NCBI GenBank assembly: GCA_006538405.1
Contig: BJKQ01000001.1
Coordinates: 124,001-188,000, forward strand
Reading direction: 5' to 3'
Origin: Hansfordia pulvinata
Taxonomy: Eukaryota; Ascomycota; Sordariomycetes; Xylariales
DNA length: 64,000 nt
Shown in pieces: positions 44,380-56,698 of the stretch. Position 1 is the first letter of the stretch. Each line of letters begins with the position of its first letter. The position numbers and the translations under genes were made by a program. The notes under the pieces were generated by a model, which was not told the DNA's origin, searched no databases, and saw only the letters and a program-made list of their open reading frames with translations.

Positions 44380-46965
44380 AACAGTGCACACGCTGTGTTT
44401 AGGTTGATTACGACCTTTAGATGACTCTTGCCGTCATGAATTTGGAGCTGGACGCAAGAAAGCAGGCTGCTAAAGGGTGAGGGCCATTGACACCGTTCAA
44501 GCATGTGGGGCTTTTGGCGACGGGCTAAGTTGTGCACCAAGGACTTCATCGCTTTGGAGAGCCATGAGTTCGAGACGGAGGTGAGTGGGCGCGTGAATCT
44601 GTTCCAAGATGGGCTGGCTTGCGGAGATATGGTGCAGGAGCTTCCACGTCTGCGTTTAAAGTCGGATCTGTCCACCGCTAACGCTTATCTCGTGGAGCAG
44701 ATCTTCGAGACCGCGACACAGACGATGAATAGGGCGAAAAGGCGAACGCAACGGCGGTGAACAAGACGGAATGAACGTGTTTTGAGTTGGACCAGCATGC
44801 TGACGAGACGAAACGACGAATCTGGCGTCTGATGAGAAATCCCTATTCACACGAGCAATGCCGAGTGCATGTCCTTGCTACTTCATGGGTCTGATGTGGC
44901 TACAACTATACCAGCATGAGGTGCTACGATGATGGATCAAGGACGGACACGACGTCAATGGACTGGGCGAGAGATTTCTCAACCACTACGAGTGCAGGCT
45001 TACCGCGGGCGCGTAGATGTATTCCATTTCTTTTAATGTATTAAGGCCATCACATCTATTATTGCTCAATCTCAGCTTATTAGTCCAGCGTCGAACATTC
45101 GTGAGTGAAATGCACTCACTGGGAACGTAGTTGGTCATGGTAATACACGACGAGCGATTTGTGCTCATATGCCACTGTCCTTTCCGACGACGAGGGGGAA
45201 CGCGTGTGGCGAGTGATGGTACGACCACGTGCGGGCAACCTATCAGCGACAATATCTTGAGCCCTTCTAACTGCTCTGAGTCATGACCACCTGCCTTTCG
45301 TGTTGTGTTTTGGCCTTGAACCGCTGGCATTCTGTGCTGCGCACGAACGCTGCTGTCAACTTGTAGCCATCTTCATGAACTCTCAGGTCAGCCATGGTTT
45401 CCTCGAGAGGCAGAGTCACTATCGGGATCTCAGCATGCCAATTACTCGACCCTCGACTGTGCAATCAAGTGTCGCCGCTACTCACCAAAGGCGATACGTT
45501 ACTCGCACACCAAAACAGCCAGACAGTCCCTCAGCTCGCTCATCGCAGAAATGGGCCAGGGATCCTGCGACAAGACACCATCAATGACGAGGCCACAAGC
45601 TACTGCGACTGGCTAAAGGCGCCCGGGTGTGGTCCATTTCCACTGCAACCCGCCGGAAAGTCGAGGCCAATCATCGCCGCGGTTGGCGGCTGGTCTGTCG
45701 GGTCACATTGTGCTTGGTGCCGTCCCGCTCCGCTTGCAGGACCAACGTCAGGGCGCAGTAGCCTCTGAGAGAAGCCGTCCACCTGTGCCTAAAGAAAAGA
45801 AGTGACCCGGCAGGACTTCGAACAGACCATGTAACCCTTTGTGCGCTTGTTGTTTGCCGCATGCCCAGAGTAGCAACGATCTCGGCCCCTTGTAGGTCTG
45901 ATGGCTGCCGGGCCTGTCGCAGTTTGCGATCGAAGCTTGGTGTGGGAGGTTGGTTTGTTGATTGCAGCAATCCTCGTGTATTCAGAACCACTCGCTAACC
46001 TGGATTTTCGAGGCCAGCATATTTCGATATTTGTCAGTCTGGATTGCCATGGTGCGCGGCACAGGACGAAAGCAGCAATCACACCGATGCCCTGTCATCA
46101 TGGGATCATATCCCACCTGCTGATGGTGGTGTTGGCCCGATCATCGCTGATGCAGTGCAAACATTCGGTCGCATTCAGCCTTCTATCCTCTGCTTGCCAT
46201 CTCGGCCGGGTAACGCAGGATAGCTACAGGCGACCCGGCTACCACGCATTTCTTCGAAACGGGCCTGCGTTCGTGACGAGAGAGTCGTCAAGAAGTGCCC
46301 TCCCAGGAAGTATCAACCCAGCCAGATTAGAGACCTAAGAAATGACCCGCGAAGGACGCATCTGGTCTCTTGCGTCTGAGCAGTGGACGCGCCCCGCAGG
46401 CCAACAGGCATCCCGCGGTTAGGTTGGAGTGCGGCCCCCTGTTAGACGGGCGCTATCACGTCCCATTGGATACCGCGAAGCCGGTTGCATACGAGTAGAG
46501 CCAACATACTTCAGCCCCCTGCAGGTCAGTTGCAAGCTCCGGTTAACAAGCCCGGGCTCCAGAGCTAGGCACGCACGCGAGGGGCGCCCGCAATCCCCGC
46601 TCGTCTTGGTGAGGGCGTTGCGTTGGTTTGTGATGTGAAGTAAACGCATGGTTCTAGAGCCTCAAAGTATGTATACAAGTATTAATATACATATATTAAT
46701 ACACTCACGCTGCCCCTTGTGTTTGTTGTCCTCAGTGTCCCGGCCGGCGACAATCGCGACAAAGAACCCTGCAAGAATCGGGTGCCGAGCCCCGTGTTGT
46801 ATGTTTGTGGCGCTGGATAGATGTCACGAGCAGGTCGGGATGCTTCACCTCCCAGTATATAATGAGCTCTGCCTGCTTGGTACCAGGGTGAGACCCTTTT
46901 GCTGTCTACAATGAACATCTTACCTTCACTCTTACTGAGCTCTTTGACTTCACAAACTGGATGCC
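44380..46965. other. Gene-free stretch
   Basis: 2.6 kb without a supportable gene. An 85-codon frame at 44503-44760 is open but unsupported. AT-rich patches, for example 46675-46705, interrupt otherwise mixed sequence. No tRNA-like folding was evident. Confidence 0.5.
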
Positions 46966-48453
46966 ATGAGTCCGCTACACTTTCGCAAGTTTACGTGGAT
47001 TTCGAGAATTTTATACCGACGCCGAGCCCCTCCGGCGATACTGCAGCGGGCAGAAGGCCAGGAGACCAAGCATGACGACTCGGCTGAGCGACACACTAAG
47101 CAGACCACCGAGAAGACACTCGACCCGGACCCGACGAAGCGAGATGCGGGTGAGAAAGAGGAGGAGGGCCCCGAGAAGAATCCAGTGTCCGAGCCGCGCC
47201 CAACAAATTTCCTGGATCTGCCTCCGGAAGTCCGGATGGTGATCTACGCCTTTGTGTGGCCGATGGGCAATGACGGCTGGCGGCGGCGCAGCTTGCCAGT
47301 GCGCAACGGCCGGCACGTCATTCGTCGGTGGAACGGCGAGCTGCTTGGCACGCCATGCATCATGGAAAATAGAGACGAGGACGAACAGCCACTTGTTGGA
47401 AGGATCAAACAAATTAACGAGACGCGCACTCCAAGGCACCATCCCAACAGAATGGAACTCGACAGATTGATCGAAAGGTTCAATTGCCCTTTGGGTTGGC
47501 AGCACTGGAGGTGCCATGAACAAATGAAATTTTATGGCCTCAAAGGCAAGACGCATAGCCTCTCTGTCATGAGAGTCTGCAAGGAGATGTGAGTCCACCT
47601 ATCTGGACATGAGACGCTGCGATCCGGCGGGTGTTCTAACCAATCCCAGGCATGGCGAGGTGATGGAGTCTTTCTGGTCATCGTATCACTTCTTCCTGGC
47701 CAGCGACAAAACTGCCCACCATCTTCTCGTCGAGAAACCACCAACGCTATTGTCAAGCATCAAAATGCTAGACATCACGATTAGAGTCCCTCTGTCGTGG
47801 AAAGAAGAAAGAGACGAGGCTCTCTTCCCAATGCGACAGCGACGGAAACGGGAGCCACAGCGTCATGTTTGCGAGGCGTTCAAGGCCCTGCATAAGCTCA
47901 ACCGCCTCGAGGCTCTGCGGGTTGACATGGACTCTGAAGTTTCTCTCACTCATAATTATCCCAGGGACAAGGCTTTCCCCCTCTTCGTGCTGGAGCGCTG
48001 GGCGGTGAATCAACTTCGAACAATTGAGATGAAGAAAGACAGCATCTTTATTGTCGTCTTCCCACCTGCGCCCTCGTCCTGTTATGCTGAAAGGTATGGA
48101 GTATTGACACAACAGCAGATAGAGCTCGCCGGGAGGACACTGCCATGGATGAATACGATAGATATTTCTTCGAGAAGGATCAGAAGAAAATGCAAGGGCT
48201 GGATGATTATTATGGCTGCGTTGGAAACCCAGACCAGGAAATCCTCCCAAAAGTCTATCCCTTCCAACTGACCCGCCGACTTCCGTGGAGCCACGGTCCC
48301 GACGAGAGGAGATCGCGCATCTCGAGAGCGGGCACAGAAACTTCTATGTTATCCTTGCCCGATCTGGCCCAAGAAAGGGCCTTGGAAGAGGAGAAAAAGA
48401 GCAGGGAAGGAAAAAAACCGGTAAAAGAAGTGCATCGTTTCAAATGGGATTGA
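46966..48453 (+). CDS. 2EXR/DUF7730-like protein 1
   Basis: Exons 46966-47588 and 47650-48453 (GTGAGT donor) give 475 residues. After a basic N-terminus and a charged linker comes the F-box-like motif 'NFLDLPPEVRMVIYAFVW' at about residues 83-100, which marks the large fungal 2EXR/DUF7730 group. 'LSVMRVCKEMHGEVMESFW' and 'SSIKMLDITIRVPLSW' follow in the usual order. Function of the family is unknown. The C-terminal frame changes at GGG 48131-48133: one more G gives 'ELAGEDTAMDEYDRYFFEK' and leads to the stop at 48453. Without it the frame ends at 48271 in poor sequence. A three-codon upstream frame ATG-CCA-TGA at 46961-46969 overlaps the start codon. It forms a pair with the gene at 49708. 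Confidence 0.72.
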
Positions 48454-49707
48454 CATTATTCTGCTATAGAACCTCAAGTCGTTTGAAGGGCGAGTGTCTC
48501 CTTCAAGGCCCTTTCTTCAGCCAGGCAGGGCAAATAGAACTTCTCTGATGGACCTCGACCAGCATGTGACTGCCCACGAAGCATGGAAGAAAGCATTGGT
48601 GGCAGGTCACGTATAGGGCGGCATGAGGCTGGTCGACGTGGAGCCAGGAAGCATGTAATTCAATTGTAACCGTGTCGAGGCCAAACCAGCTCGACGATTA
48701 CTCCCACGCATCAGCCTTCACTTGACTTGCAAATGTGGCTCTTGGCATGTCGTCACTTACACAGGCCTCTGACTGCTCTGCCGGCCCAGCGCTTGCAGCG
48801 CTTTACCCCCACTGGCCGCGTCTGTGCGTGTGTCTGCGTCTGCCTCCACGAGGACTGGACTCGGGTGGCCCACCGTGTTGTCAGTGCGCCTATACCCGCG
48901 ACTGCGAGTACGGCCGCGGCCTCGGGAAGCGTGGTAGCGTCGGGTTTCCCCCCTCTCGCAAGCGCCGTGACGCACGCGGGTGGACCACGGTGACATGGCT
49001 CGTCCGGAAGGTCCTGGGCGTAGCATCGCGGCATATAAGGCGAGCCTACTCGTACTGTCCTCAAGCACGAGGGCGGGGAAGCACGGGACATTTCCCGTTT
49101 GCTTTTTACCTATTATTCTCTCTCCTCTTCTGTAGCTCCTGCTGACTGTGTGGACGTGTGATACAATGACACAATGCGGCCGGCAAACGAAATGAGGCCC
49201 ATTGCGCGGCAGTGGATATGGTACCCAAACACACAGACTCGTCTGTTCCTCTCCGCGGAAAGCCGCAGGCCTTATACCCTCCCCCCTCCACCGGGCCGCG
49301 CTTAGGCGCCATGCCGTGCATGCAGACGGCCCGCGGGCCAACCAGTGCCGGCCAGGCTTCCCACCCCGGCGTCCGGCGGCATATAGCATGACCGACCCCT
49401 GTCGTCGGCACTTGGAGCACGCGCACTCTGGACGGCGGACAGGCCTCAGTTTAGCGATTAGCCGACCGCTGGCAGGCCGGCACGATCGGCATCGGGGGTG
49501 GGAGAAGCGCGCTGCGTCTAGGACAGGCAGCCTACACGTAGGACTTGGTTGTTATAGCCGCGAGAGAGGGCTATAATAAGGCTGTGACGTCTGCCATAAC
49601 ACAAAGAGCCTTTCCCGCCCTCAAGCTTTTGCTTCTCCCTCCCTGCAACAACAGTCGGTCATCATCGCCAGCTGCCGCTTTTCACTATAGGGGAACAGCA
49701 AGCGATA
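48454..49707. other. Intergenic region
   Basis: No supportable gene. Open frames at 48.7-49.6 kb overlap on both strands. It separates the two DUF7730-like genes. Confidence 0.5.
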
Positions 49708-51187
49708 ATGGCGACAGACGCAACCTATAACCGCCCGGACCGGAAGCACTTCCTAGCCACGGCCGACGCCCAGCAACGGTCCACCTTCTTCGGGGAGCTG
49801 CCGCTCGAGATCCGGGACATGATCTACGCCGAGTTCTGGGCCGTCTCGGGGCATCGGCAGCACGTCTTCCCCGTCGACGACAGCAGCGGAGACGGCGTCC
49901 GGAGTCGGAGGCTGGCGCACTTCCCGTGCGTGCTGGGACACGAGAGGCGAGGGTGCGCCGAATCGAAGACTGGGGTAGGACGAGGAGAGGCGGGGCGGGA
50001 TGATGGCCGGCGGCGCTATTCGAATTCGGGGTCGACGAGGAGCAGCCACGAAGCCGACGACGACGACGGCGACAGGTGGGCAAGGCGGATGGCGTCGACG
50101 TGGAACGACCACTGGGAGTGCGAGGAGGAGATGTTCGCGCACGCGGCGTCGCCAGACGGGCGAGGCGGCAAAGCGCGACAGACCCTTTTCCTGCCTGTGC
50201 TCCTAACCTGCAAAAAGATGTAAGCCAGTCTTCCCCTACCCACACCTCTATTCCCTCCCACAAGACCAACCCTCAAACCCCCGACCCAACTGACACGGGA
50301 CCAGCTACCTCGAGTCCCTCCCGTCTCTCTACGCCACAACGACCCTCGTCCTGACCGACCTGCCCACCGCGCACCGCGTCCTGGTCAGCCCGCGGACCCG
50401 CCTGCCCTGGCGCGCCGCGGCCTCCCGCCTGCCCTCCCTGGCCCTCTCCCTCCGCCTGCCCTACCACACCCTGCACCGGCACCGGTACGACTCGACGGCC
50501 CCGGCGGACCAGGGGCCCTGGGCCGAGCTGTGCGTCCGCCTGTCGGACATGGCGCGCTTCGGGGCGCTGGGGGAGGTGGTGCTGCGCCTGGCGCTGGCCC
50601 CTGACGAGGACGAGCAGCAACCGGGAGAGGAGGACCGGCACCACAGTGGAGAGGGGGTCGGCGGAGGGGGGGCAGTGGTGTGCTGCGCGGGGGCCGAGCG
50701 CCAGTGGTGGCAGGTCCGCGAGCGCTGGGTGCTCAGCGCCGTGCGCGGGACGCTCGCGCGCCGGATGACGGTGCAGCTGCCCGAGCTGACCGCCGGCGTC
50801 GACTGGCTGCGGCCGTACCAGTACCGGGAGGGGGGCTACGACGAGGTTGGTGGTGGTGCTGATCACGACGGCGAGGGTGCTGCTGCTGGGAACGATGATG
50901 ATGATGATGATGATGATGTGGGTGACAACGGCGAAGGGCGGAGAAGGAGGAGGAGGGGGGAGATGGCGCAGCCGCCGCTGTCGCCGTGCCCGTTCCGGCT
51001 CGAGAGGTATCCCCAGAGCCAGCTGCCGCGTCGGGACTCGCAGAGGAGGAGGAGGGGAGGGGCTGGGTTGTCGGCGGACAGCAGTGGCGCGACATCGGCG
51101 CGGCCGCGGACCGAGTCCCGGGAGACGCCGCTGCGAAAGGCGCGGAGGAGCATCGCTGGGCTCGTCGCGGGAGTCAAGGGGGCCTGA
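49708..51187 (+). CDS. 2EXR/DUF7730-like protein 2
   Basis: Exons 49708-50219 and 50305-51187 give 464 residues with no frame problem. The motif 'FFGELPLEIRDMIYAEFWAV' is followed by family hallmarks: 'QHVFPVDD', 'HFPCVLGHE', 'RMASTWNDHWECEEEMF', 'FLPVLLTCKK' and, across the intron, 'IYLESLPSLYATTTLVLTDL'. This is the most typical DUF7730 reading of the two copies in the window. No enzymatic function is known for the family. The C-terminal third has an Asp octamer coded by GAT repeats (50893-50917), an Arg run and Ser-rich tail. It is GC-richer than copy 1 and quite divergent from it, so the pair is not a recent duplication. Confidence 0.78.
50893..50917 (+). repeat. GAT repeat coding for poly-Asp
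   Basis: Eight GAT units inside the second DUF7730-like gene encode eight consecutive Asp residues. Confidence 0.85.
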
Positions 51188-52695
51188 ACGAGATGGGTGG
51201 GAGCTGGCTGGGTGACTGGGGTGTGGAATGTCAGGGCTTTGACCCGTGGGCACGTTGACCCGGTGGACAAGAATATTGCTCGGCCCGACGAGGCAGGTAT
51301 AGTTAAGAGGATTACCCTTTAGGAGTGTCGAGAGGCAAGACAAGAGACTCGGATCATTATCTGTTGGTGGTCACAGTTGGGATGTCTATAAATTGTTAAA
51401 GAAGGTGTAACTCGAGAATAAAGAGGGTTCATTTATCGAGAGATCAATAGGGATGTGGCCCGTAGAGCTCACAGGGCGAAAGGCTAAACCCATCAAGGTG
51501 ACTACCAGAGACGTAATCGGCCCTCTGAAGAGAGGCAGCAGGAGTTTGCACACTGAGAGACAAATACCGAGACGAGCGATGGATCGTGTGTGGCAATGAT
51601 GCTTGCGAAGCCGCCACGACGATTCCACAGAACGAAGAGATCGGCCAAGGCATGATCAGCAACTCCTCCTGGAGCCTCTGCACCTTACCACTTGAGACAC
51701 GGGCAAGCTCATGTACTCTAAGCTTACTCAACACAGAGTAGATGCTTCATATGCAGCCTTCGCGGAGCATTTCCCTCGCCCAATTCGCCGTTGGTCAGGC
51801 GCAGGCGGGAGCTAGTGAGTATCGAGCAGCGCATACGCAACTCGACCAGACGGGCTGCTTTTCTGGAAGCCATTGCCGCCTTCATGGCCGCTAGTTAGAT
51901 CGAGCCGAGTTTCAAAGTCCAAGTGGTGTCGCCCAGTGAGTCTTATATCCTGCAAGTGCAGACGGCCCGTGCGAGTACTGGAAGACTCACGTATGTGGGC
52001 AGGCCTAGTCCTGGAAATCGGATGGTTGCTCTACGGAAGTGAGCCGACTGCCAGGTTCCCCTGAGCTGTTCCGCGGGTGCCTTTGTGCGGCCAAAGATGA
52101 CATGGAAGCCATTTCTCCCACGTTCTGTTTTCATCCTCCGTGCACACAGAGGCCAGTGCAGCGACCGTGGCAATTGGCCCTGCCCGATGACAGCAGGAGA
52201 TGCGGACGATGGGTTTTCAGGGCTACGGCTTGTGTGCCGTACATTCATAGCGGTAAGCATCTCAATACATCAAATCAAACTGGCTAGGAAACCTATCAGA
52301 GCAGGCCTCGTGCAAAGCATCCAGGAGTAAACAAACTTAGAGTAGAGCTGGCCGCGTACGGCTCCTCCCAGCGCGATCGTTTTGGCAGAGAGCCCGCGTG
52401 TGGAATCAAAGAGCGCACGTATTCGCCCACGCCATCAGCCACCGTGATGTATGGATTCAATCCTGCGTCCGCTTGAGGAATCATGGCAGAGCCATCAATC
52501 ATGTCGGCGCTTTTCGAGGGCCAGTCTGTTATCGAGATTCGGCGCCGCGATATATAAACTTGACCATGGGCCTCGCCATCCACAGACACACACACCAATC
52601 CCCCTGCTCGCATCATCATTTGCAATTCGCCCCTTCTCCCGAGCCACCTTTGTTCGACTCGGACTTGATCAACCCACCCGTGCGTGCGACTAGCG
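51188..52695. other. Intergenic region
   Basis: No supportable gene. It contains a TATA box for the next gene at 52551. Confidence 0.55.
52551..52557 (+). promoter_or_regulatory. Probable TATA box of secreted-protein gene
   Basis: TATATAA, 145 bases upstream of the ATG at 52696. Confidence 0.45.
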
Positions 52696-53491
52696 ATGAA
52701 GCTCGTTCTGGCCTTCCTGCTCGGCGCTGGCTGCACAGCGGCCATGCCGCAGAATGGCGAGAGGCTGGACAGACGCGGCCGAGACAGGGTCAAGCTGCCG
52801 GAAGGCGTTTCCAAGTTCGTTGTTGCAGAACCCCCCCCCCCCCTTTCCCTTCCCTCTCGGCGACTGACCGCCAACGCGAGACTAACGACCAGAAAGGAAG
52901 GACATCATGGACAAGGGGATTGACTTCGACGTTCTCCAGAAGCTAGGGACTATCAAGTTCGTCTCGCCCTCCCACCTCCCCCACCCCCCTCGAACCCTTA
53001 CTCATCATTCTCCTGGCGGGAGCCTGCTTTCGAGATGCTGACCAGCCTCGCTCTCACAGCGTGGATTCGCAATACAACTACGGCAACGGATTAGACTCCG
53101 GCAGCCTGGGCGGCATGTCGTCCCTCGCGTCGAGCAACTACGAAGACATGCTGTTCGCGAGGAAGACGTGGGCCGGCGCGGTCAACAAGGCCACCATGAT
53201 GGGCAGCGGGGATTACGGCTACAAGTTCGACGAGGCCTCCGACTGGTTCGCCAAGTGGGCCGACGAAGTGGCCCGCGGCGTGGACGACGAGGCCGTGAAG
53301 AGGTATCTCAAGGGGTGCCGGCCGGACTCGGGCTGGACCAGGCAGACCTTCATGGGGCGCTCCTCGAGATGTTCCGCGTCAAGTTGGGCGACGCCGCCTA
53401 TCAAGATGAATTCTCGATCTGGCCGTACCGAGGAGGAGCCTGGATCTCCGATCTCCTGGAAGACGAAGAGGATGGGCCATGGGAGGACTAG
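52696..53491 (+). CDS. Small secreted protein, candidate effector
   Basis: Modelled exons 52696-52814, 52897-52956 and 53060-53491 give 203 residues. The signal peptide is 'MKLVLAFLLGAGCTAAM', then a dibasic region 'RLDRRGRDR' that may be a propeptide site. The mature part contains 'DIMDKGIDFDVLQKLGTI', 'DEASDWFAKWADEVARGVDD' and an acidic C-terminus. It has few Cys. I recognise no family. Both intron donors are GTTCGT, and the first acceptor (AAAG at 52896) was chosen only for phase, so exon 1-2 joining is uncertain. At the G4 run 53354-53357 one extra G is needed: it changes 'TFMGRSSRCS' to 'TFMGALLEMFRVKLGDAAYQ' and reaches the stop at 53491. It lies next to another secreted-protein gene. 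Confidence 0.62.
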
Positions 53492-54408
53492 AATCGCCGA
53501 TTTGTCCTGATTCCAATCGAACACGGCCATATAAGTTGGTGAGAGGAAAATAAACATGGAATGCGCGCGGTACGACGCCGGGTCTTTTCAGGCTCTTGGA
53601 GGATCCCGCGAGAAACCACTCAGCCCGTTGACCAGAGTGTCCCGGAGCGCTTGCGCACGGCCGCGGTTGAAGCGCTGAACATTGCGTTTCCTCGTGTCGC
53701 TCCGGCCGGGGACCTGCTGGGGCGGTGGCGCGGATGGCTGATGGTCTCGGGGAGGTTATGGGGGGGGAGAGAGAGAGAGAGGGAGAGAGGGGACGCTTCA
53801 CACCGAGCACGCACCCAGGCTGGGACCTGCGGGGCGACTCTTCCAACGTCTTGGCCCGGACATGCTGCGAGGAGAAGATGATCCGCAGAGGGGGCCAGGT
53901 TTTCAGCTGCGACCAGGACATGGCTGTGTCCGACGACCCGCTCAAATGGCACGGCGCACCGAAGGTGCCCGGTGGAAAAGGGCGGCGGCGGCGGCGGCGG
54001 CAATGTCGAGCTCACCGGAGCTGGGCGGGCCGGCGGGGCGATCTCCGAGAAAGCCGGCGCATTCCCAGTCACCGCATCCGCCAGGACCACAGAAGACCTT
54101 GCAAGTCCAACTCCCGAGGGGCCCAGTCATCGCCAGCCAGTCCCGAGCTGCCGTTCGGGAATTTTGACCGACACATCTGCGCCATCATTGGGCCCCTCCA
54201 GGGAGCGGTAGAGGGTGGCGAGCTGCGAAACAGCGATTCGGCTTCAAGAAACAACACGGTGGTTTTGTTTTCGAGCCGGCTTCTCCAATACATGTAGTGG
54301 CGGGGACATACAAGTTCATCTCAGCCCACGACGCAACTGTTCCTTCGTTCACAAGCAATTACTCGTGGCACAGCAATTCAGCCGGAACCGTCGCTCCATC
54401 TTCGAAGA
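53492..54408. other. Intergenic region with a possible degraded secreted-protein exon
   Basis: Between 53838 and 53985 one + strand frame reads 'GWDLRGDSSNVLARTCCEEK' followed by 'GGQVFSCDQDMAVSDDPLKW', which looks protein-like and Cys-containing. No start, signal peptide or consistent continuation is visible. The rest is GA-rich or GGC-repeat sequence. Confidence 0.3.
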
Positions 54409-55120
54409 ATGCTCTGGGCAACTTGTATCGCGGCCCTGGTGGGCGCGGCAGCCGGCGCCCAGGGTCTTGAACTGGTATGACCACCGCAATGCCCATAGTG
54501 TTCATTCGCGAGTTCCCTGGAAGCTGACTGACACGTTTCTTGCCATTCCACAGAACCCTCGATCGGGCCAACAATCCGATGGGAGAGGAAGTCTATCCCC
54601 TCGCGGGCTCCGCGATCACATACCCGGAACGGACCGTTATAAGTGCGCCCAGGGCAAGATGAAATGTGACTCGAAAGTCGCGGAGCGTCGAGTGTCGGAG
54701 CACAAACGTTGCGGTCAGGTCTGCAGCCGCTCAGATCATGGCCTGGACAACGAGGGTAGGGAGCTCCACGGAGGGAGCTGGTACTGCGACTACATGACAG
54801 AGACCTGCCGACAGTTTGCCTCGGGCCCCGGGTCCGCGGCTCTCATCAGGTCGAGGCGACGGGACGACTCGCCCGACGAGACGTGCAGGATGGGCTTCAT
54901 GGGTTGCAAGCAGGGCGAGGGAGACAACTGCCCCGGTCTGTGCGGTCGGAGCCCGGGCGACTCCAATTGGTACTGCGACTCCGATTCGTGGCGATGCGAC
55001 GTGGAGAGGAACCACCTCCTTAAGGAGGAAAAATACGCGGGATTGCGACCGGAGTTCTTTAAGAACGTCGAATTAGATGGAATGGAGCTGGATGAGCATG
55101 GACAAGCTGATAAAGGGTAG
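54409..55120 (+). CDS. Cysteine-rich secreted protein with duplicated module
   Basis: Exon 1 54409-54474 encodes a signal peptide (MLWATCIAALVGAAAGAQG). Exon 2 54554-55120 joins in phase 0 (GTATGA...CAG), for 210 residues. The body has two similar Cys modules at about residues 48-105 and 130-175. Each shows C-x5-6-C...C-x3-C...(S/N)WYCD-x4-C, as in 'CGQVCSRSDHG'/'GGSWYCDYMTETC' and 'CPGLCGRSPGD'/'SNWYCDSDSWRC'. Such duplicated, disulfide-rich small proteins are common among fungal effectors and adhesion factors, but I do not recognise the family. An alternative frame in the first 100 bases of exon 2 ('TLDRANNPMGEEVYPLAG') also looks protein-like. Using it would require a missing base, so the intact frame is preferred. 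Confidence 0.68.
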
Positions 55121-56698
55121 GTGACTTGATGTTAAGTGGGGAAGTTGATTTTACAGAATGTAAATTAAATAGCAATCTGAAATCAAAATGAAGCTATCTC
55201 GAGATCGAAAGGGGGCACACGCAAAATACTGGCGGGGAGAACCAGCGTGGATAGACTTAAAATAAGTTGGATGCCATAACCAAAGTGAGGAACGGCGCGA
55301 GGTCCTATCTATCGATGGAAAAGAAAAGACAAAAATTCTGCCCGAACCGTCGTCACGATTCGAATAGCGAGCCTCGGTAGCGCCGTCGCGCCACGAGGAC
55401 CGAACCAGCCTTAACCCGCCGTCGCGGATGAAAGTGGAATCCGGATGATTCACCTCCGTTACACCGCTTTCGCATACAGGAGGACGATGTTACGCGCCAG
55501 ATATGTGTTGACAGGTCTCTGCAACTTATCTCAAGGCTGCGGCTTCATGACATGTCCACTATCACTGTGCGAGTGGTTGGGTGGGCCTGACCCACCCTTC
55601 TACCACTGGGCCGAGCAGGCTCCAAACAGGGCGTGGACTTCGGAGAATCACCGGTTGTTAGTAGCTGCCCCACTGTACCGCTCTATAGAAGGCCGGGCTG
55701 ATTTCCCGTGGGGCCGTGCGCGGGGTCAGCCGCGGGCGCAGTTTGGTGCCGGTGCAGCTGTCGATTGGGGAACGGGTTTGGGTGCCACTGCATGAAGGCC
55801 AGCAGCGAGGGTGAAGATGACCCTCGACAAGCTGAGTTCGTGAGGCAAGGATGTATTCCAAATCATGTCTGCAGTCGATGTATCCAGCCCGCTCCCTGTC
55901 GTCGCTCGTCGGGTGCTCCGCTTAATCGCCGGGCGGCGGGCGGGCTCTATCTGGCCGAGCCTCCGGAACCGCTAGCCAGCGGTGCTCGTCACCTACACAG
56001 CAGCGAATGGTCAGAGCGAGGTCGAGAGACTGGCGAGTCTAGATTGCACGAGGACAGGCGAATGTAATGATGATGAAGGAGAAAAGGCAGGTGAATCAAG
56101 TTGCAAAATGGAATCCAGACGGCAAAGGAGCAATAAAATAACCCGCTTTTTTCTCCGCGTTACATCAGGAACGCCCAGTGCGACTTTGGACCCCTCCCAC
56201 CCCCACTTGGCGGCCTTTCCCGCGCCGCCCGCATCTACGCTGCTGTGGGATCATGGGGTAGGTAAGGTAGGGACTGGCTGACGGCAAGGGTCTCTCTACT
56301 TTGCCGGTCGAGATATGAAGTGTCAGGGTCCAGCCGTAGACGGCGATGACCTCGCACGCAAAGTCGTGTTATCTCGGCCGCGGACACAAACGGAAACGCG
56401 AAGAGCGAACCCCGCCATGTCAGGGCATCTGCCTGTTAGATCAAGGTGCTACCCGCCTATCAAAACACATCTATTCACCTATCAAAACACATGCCTCCTC
56501 CCTGCTGCCGCCATGGCCCATTACTAAGTTCGTGAGAATGATACTCCGTCCCGTGTATAAGATGGCGGGCCGCGGCCCACAACGAGCTGGCGGGGAGCAG
56601 GGTATGCCATCACGGCACGAGCAAACGTCCAAAACATGAGAGGGAATCACCCAACATACATCACAATATACGGCAAGAAAGACAGACAACCCCGGACC
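55121..56698. other. Intergenic region
   Basis: No supportable gene. Only short overlapping frames are present. Confidence 0.55.

Noticed and set aside
44503..44760. An 85-codon open frame downstream of the 550-residue protein gene
   Set aside because: No promoter, domain or intron evidence, and a similar-length frame overlaps it on the other strand. It may be 3' UTR.
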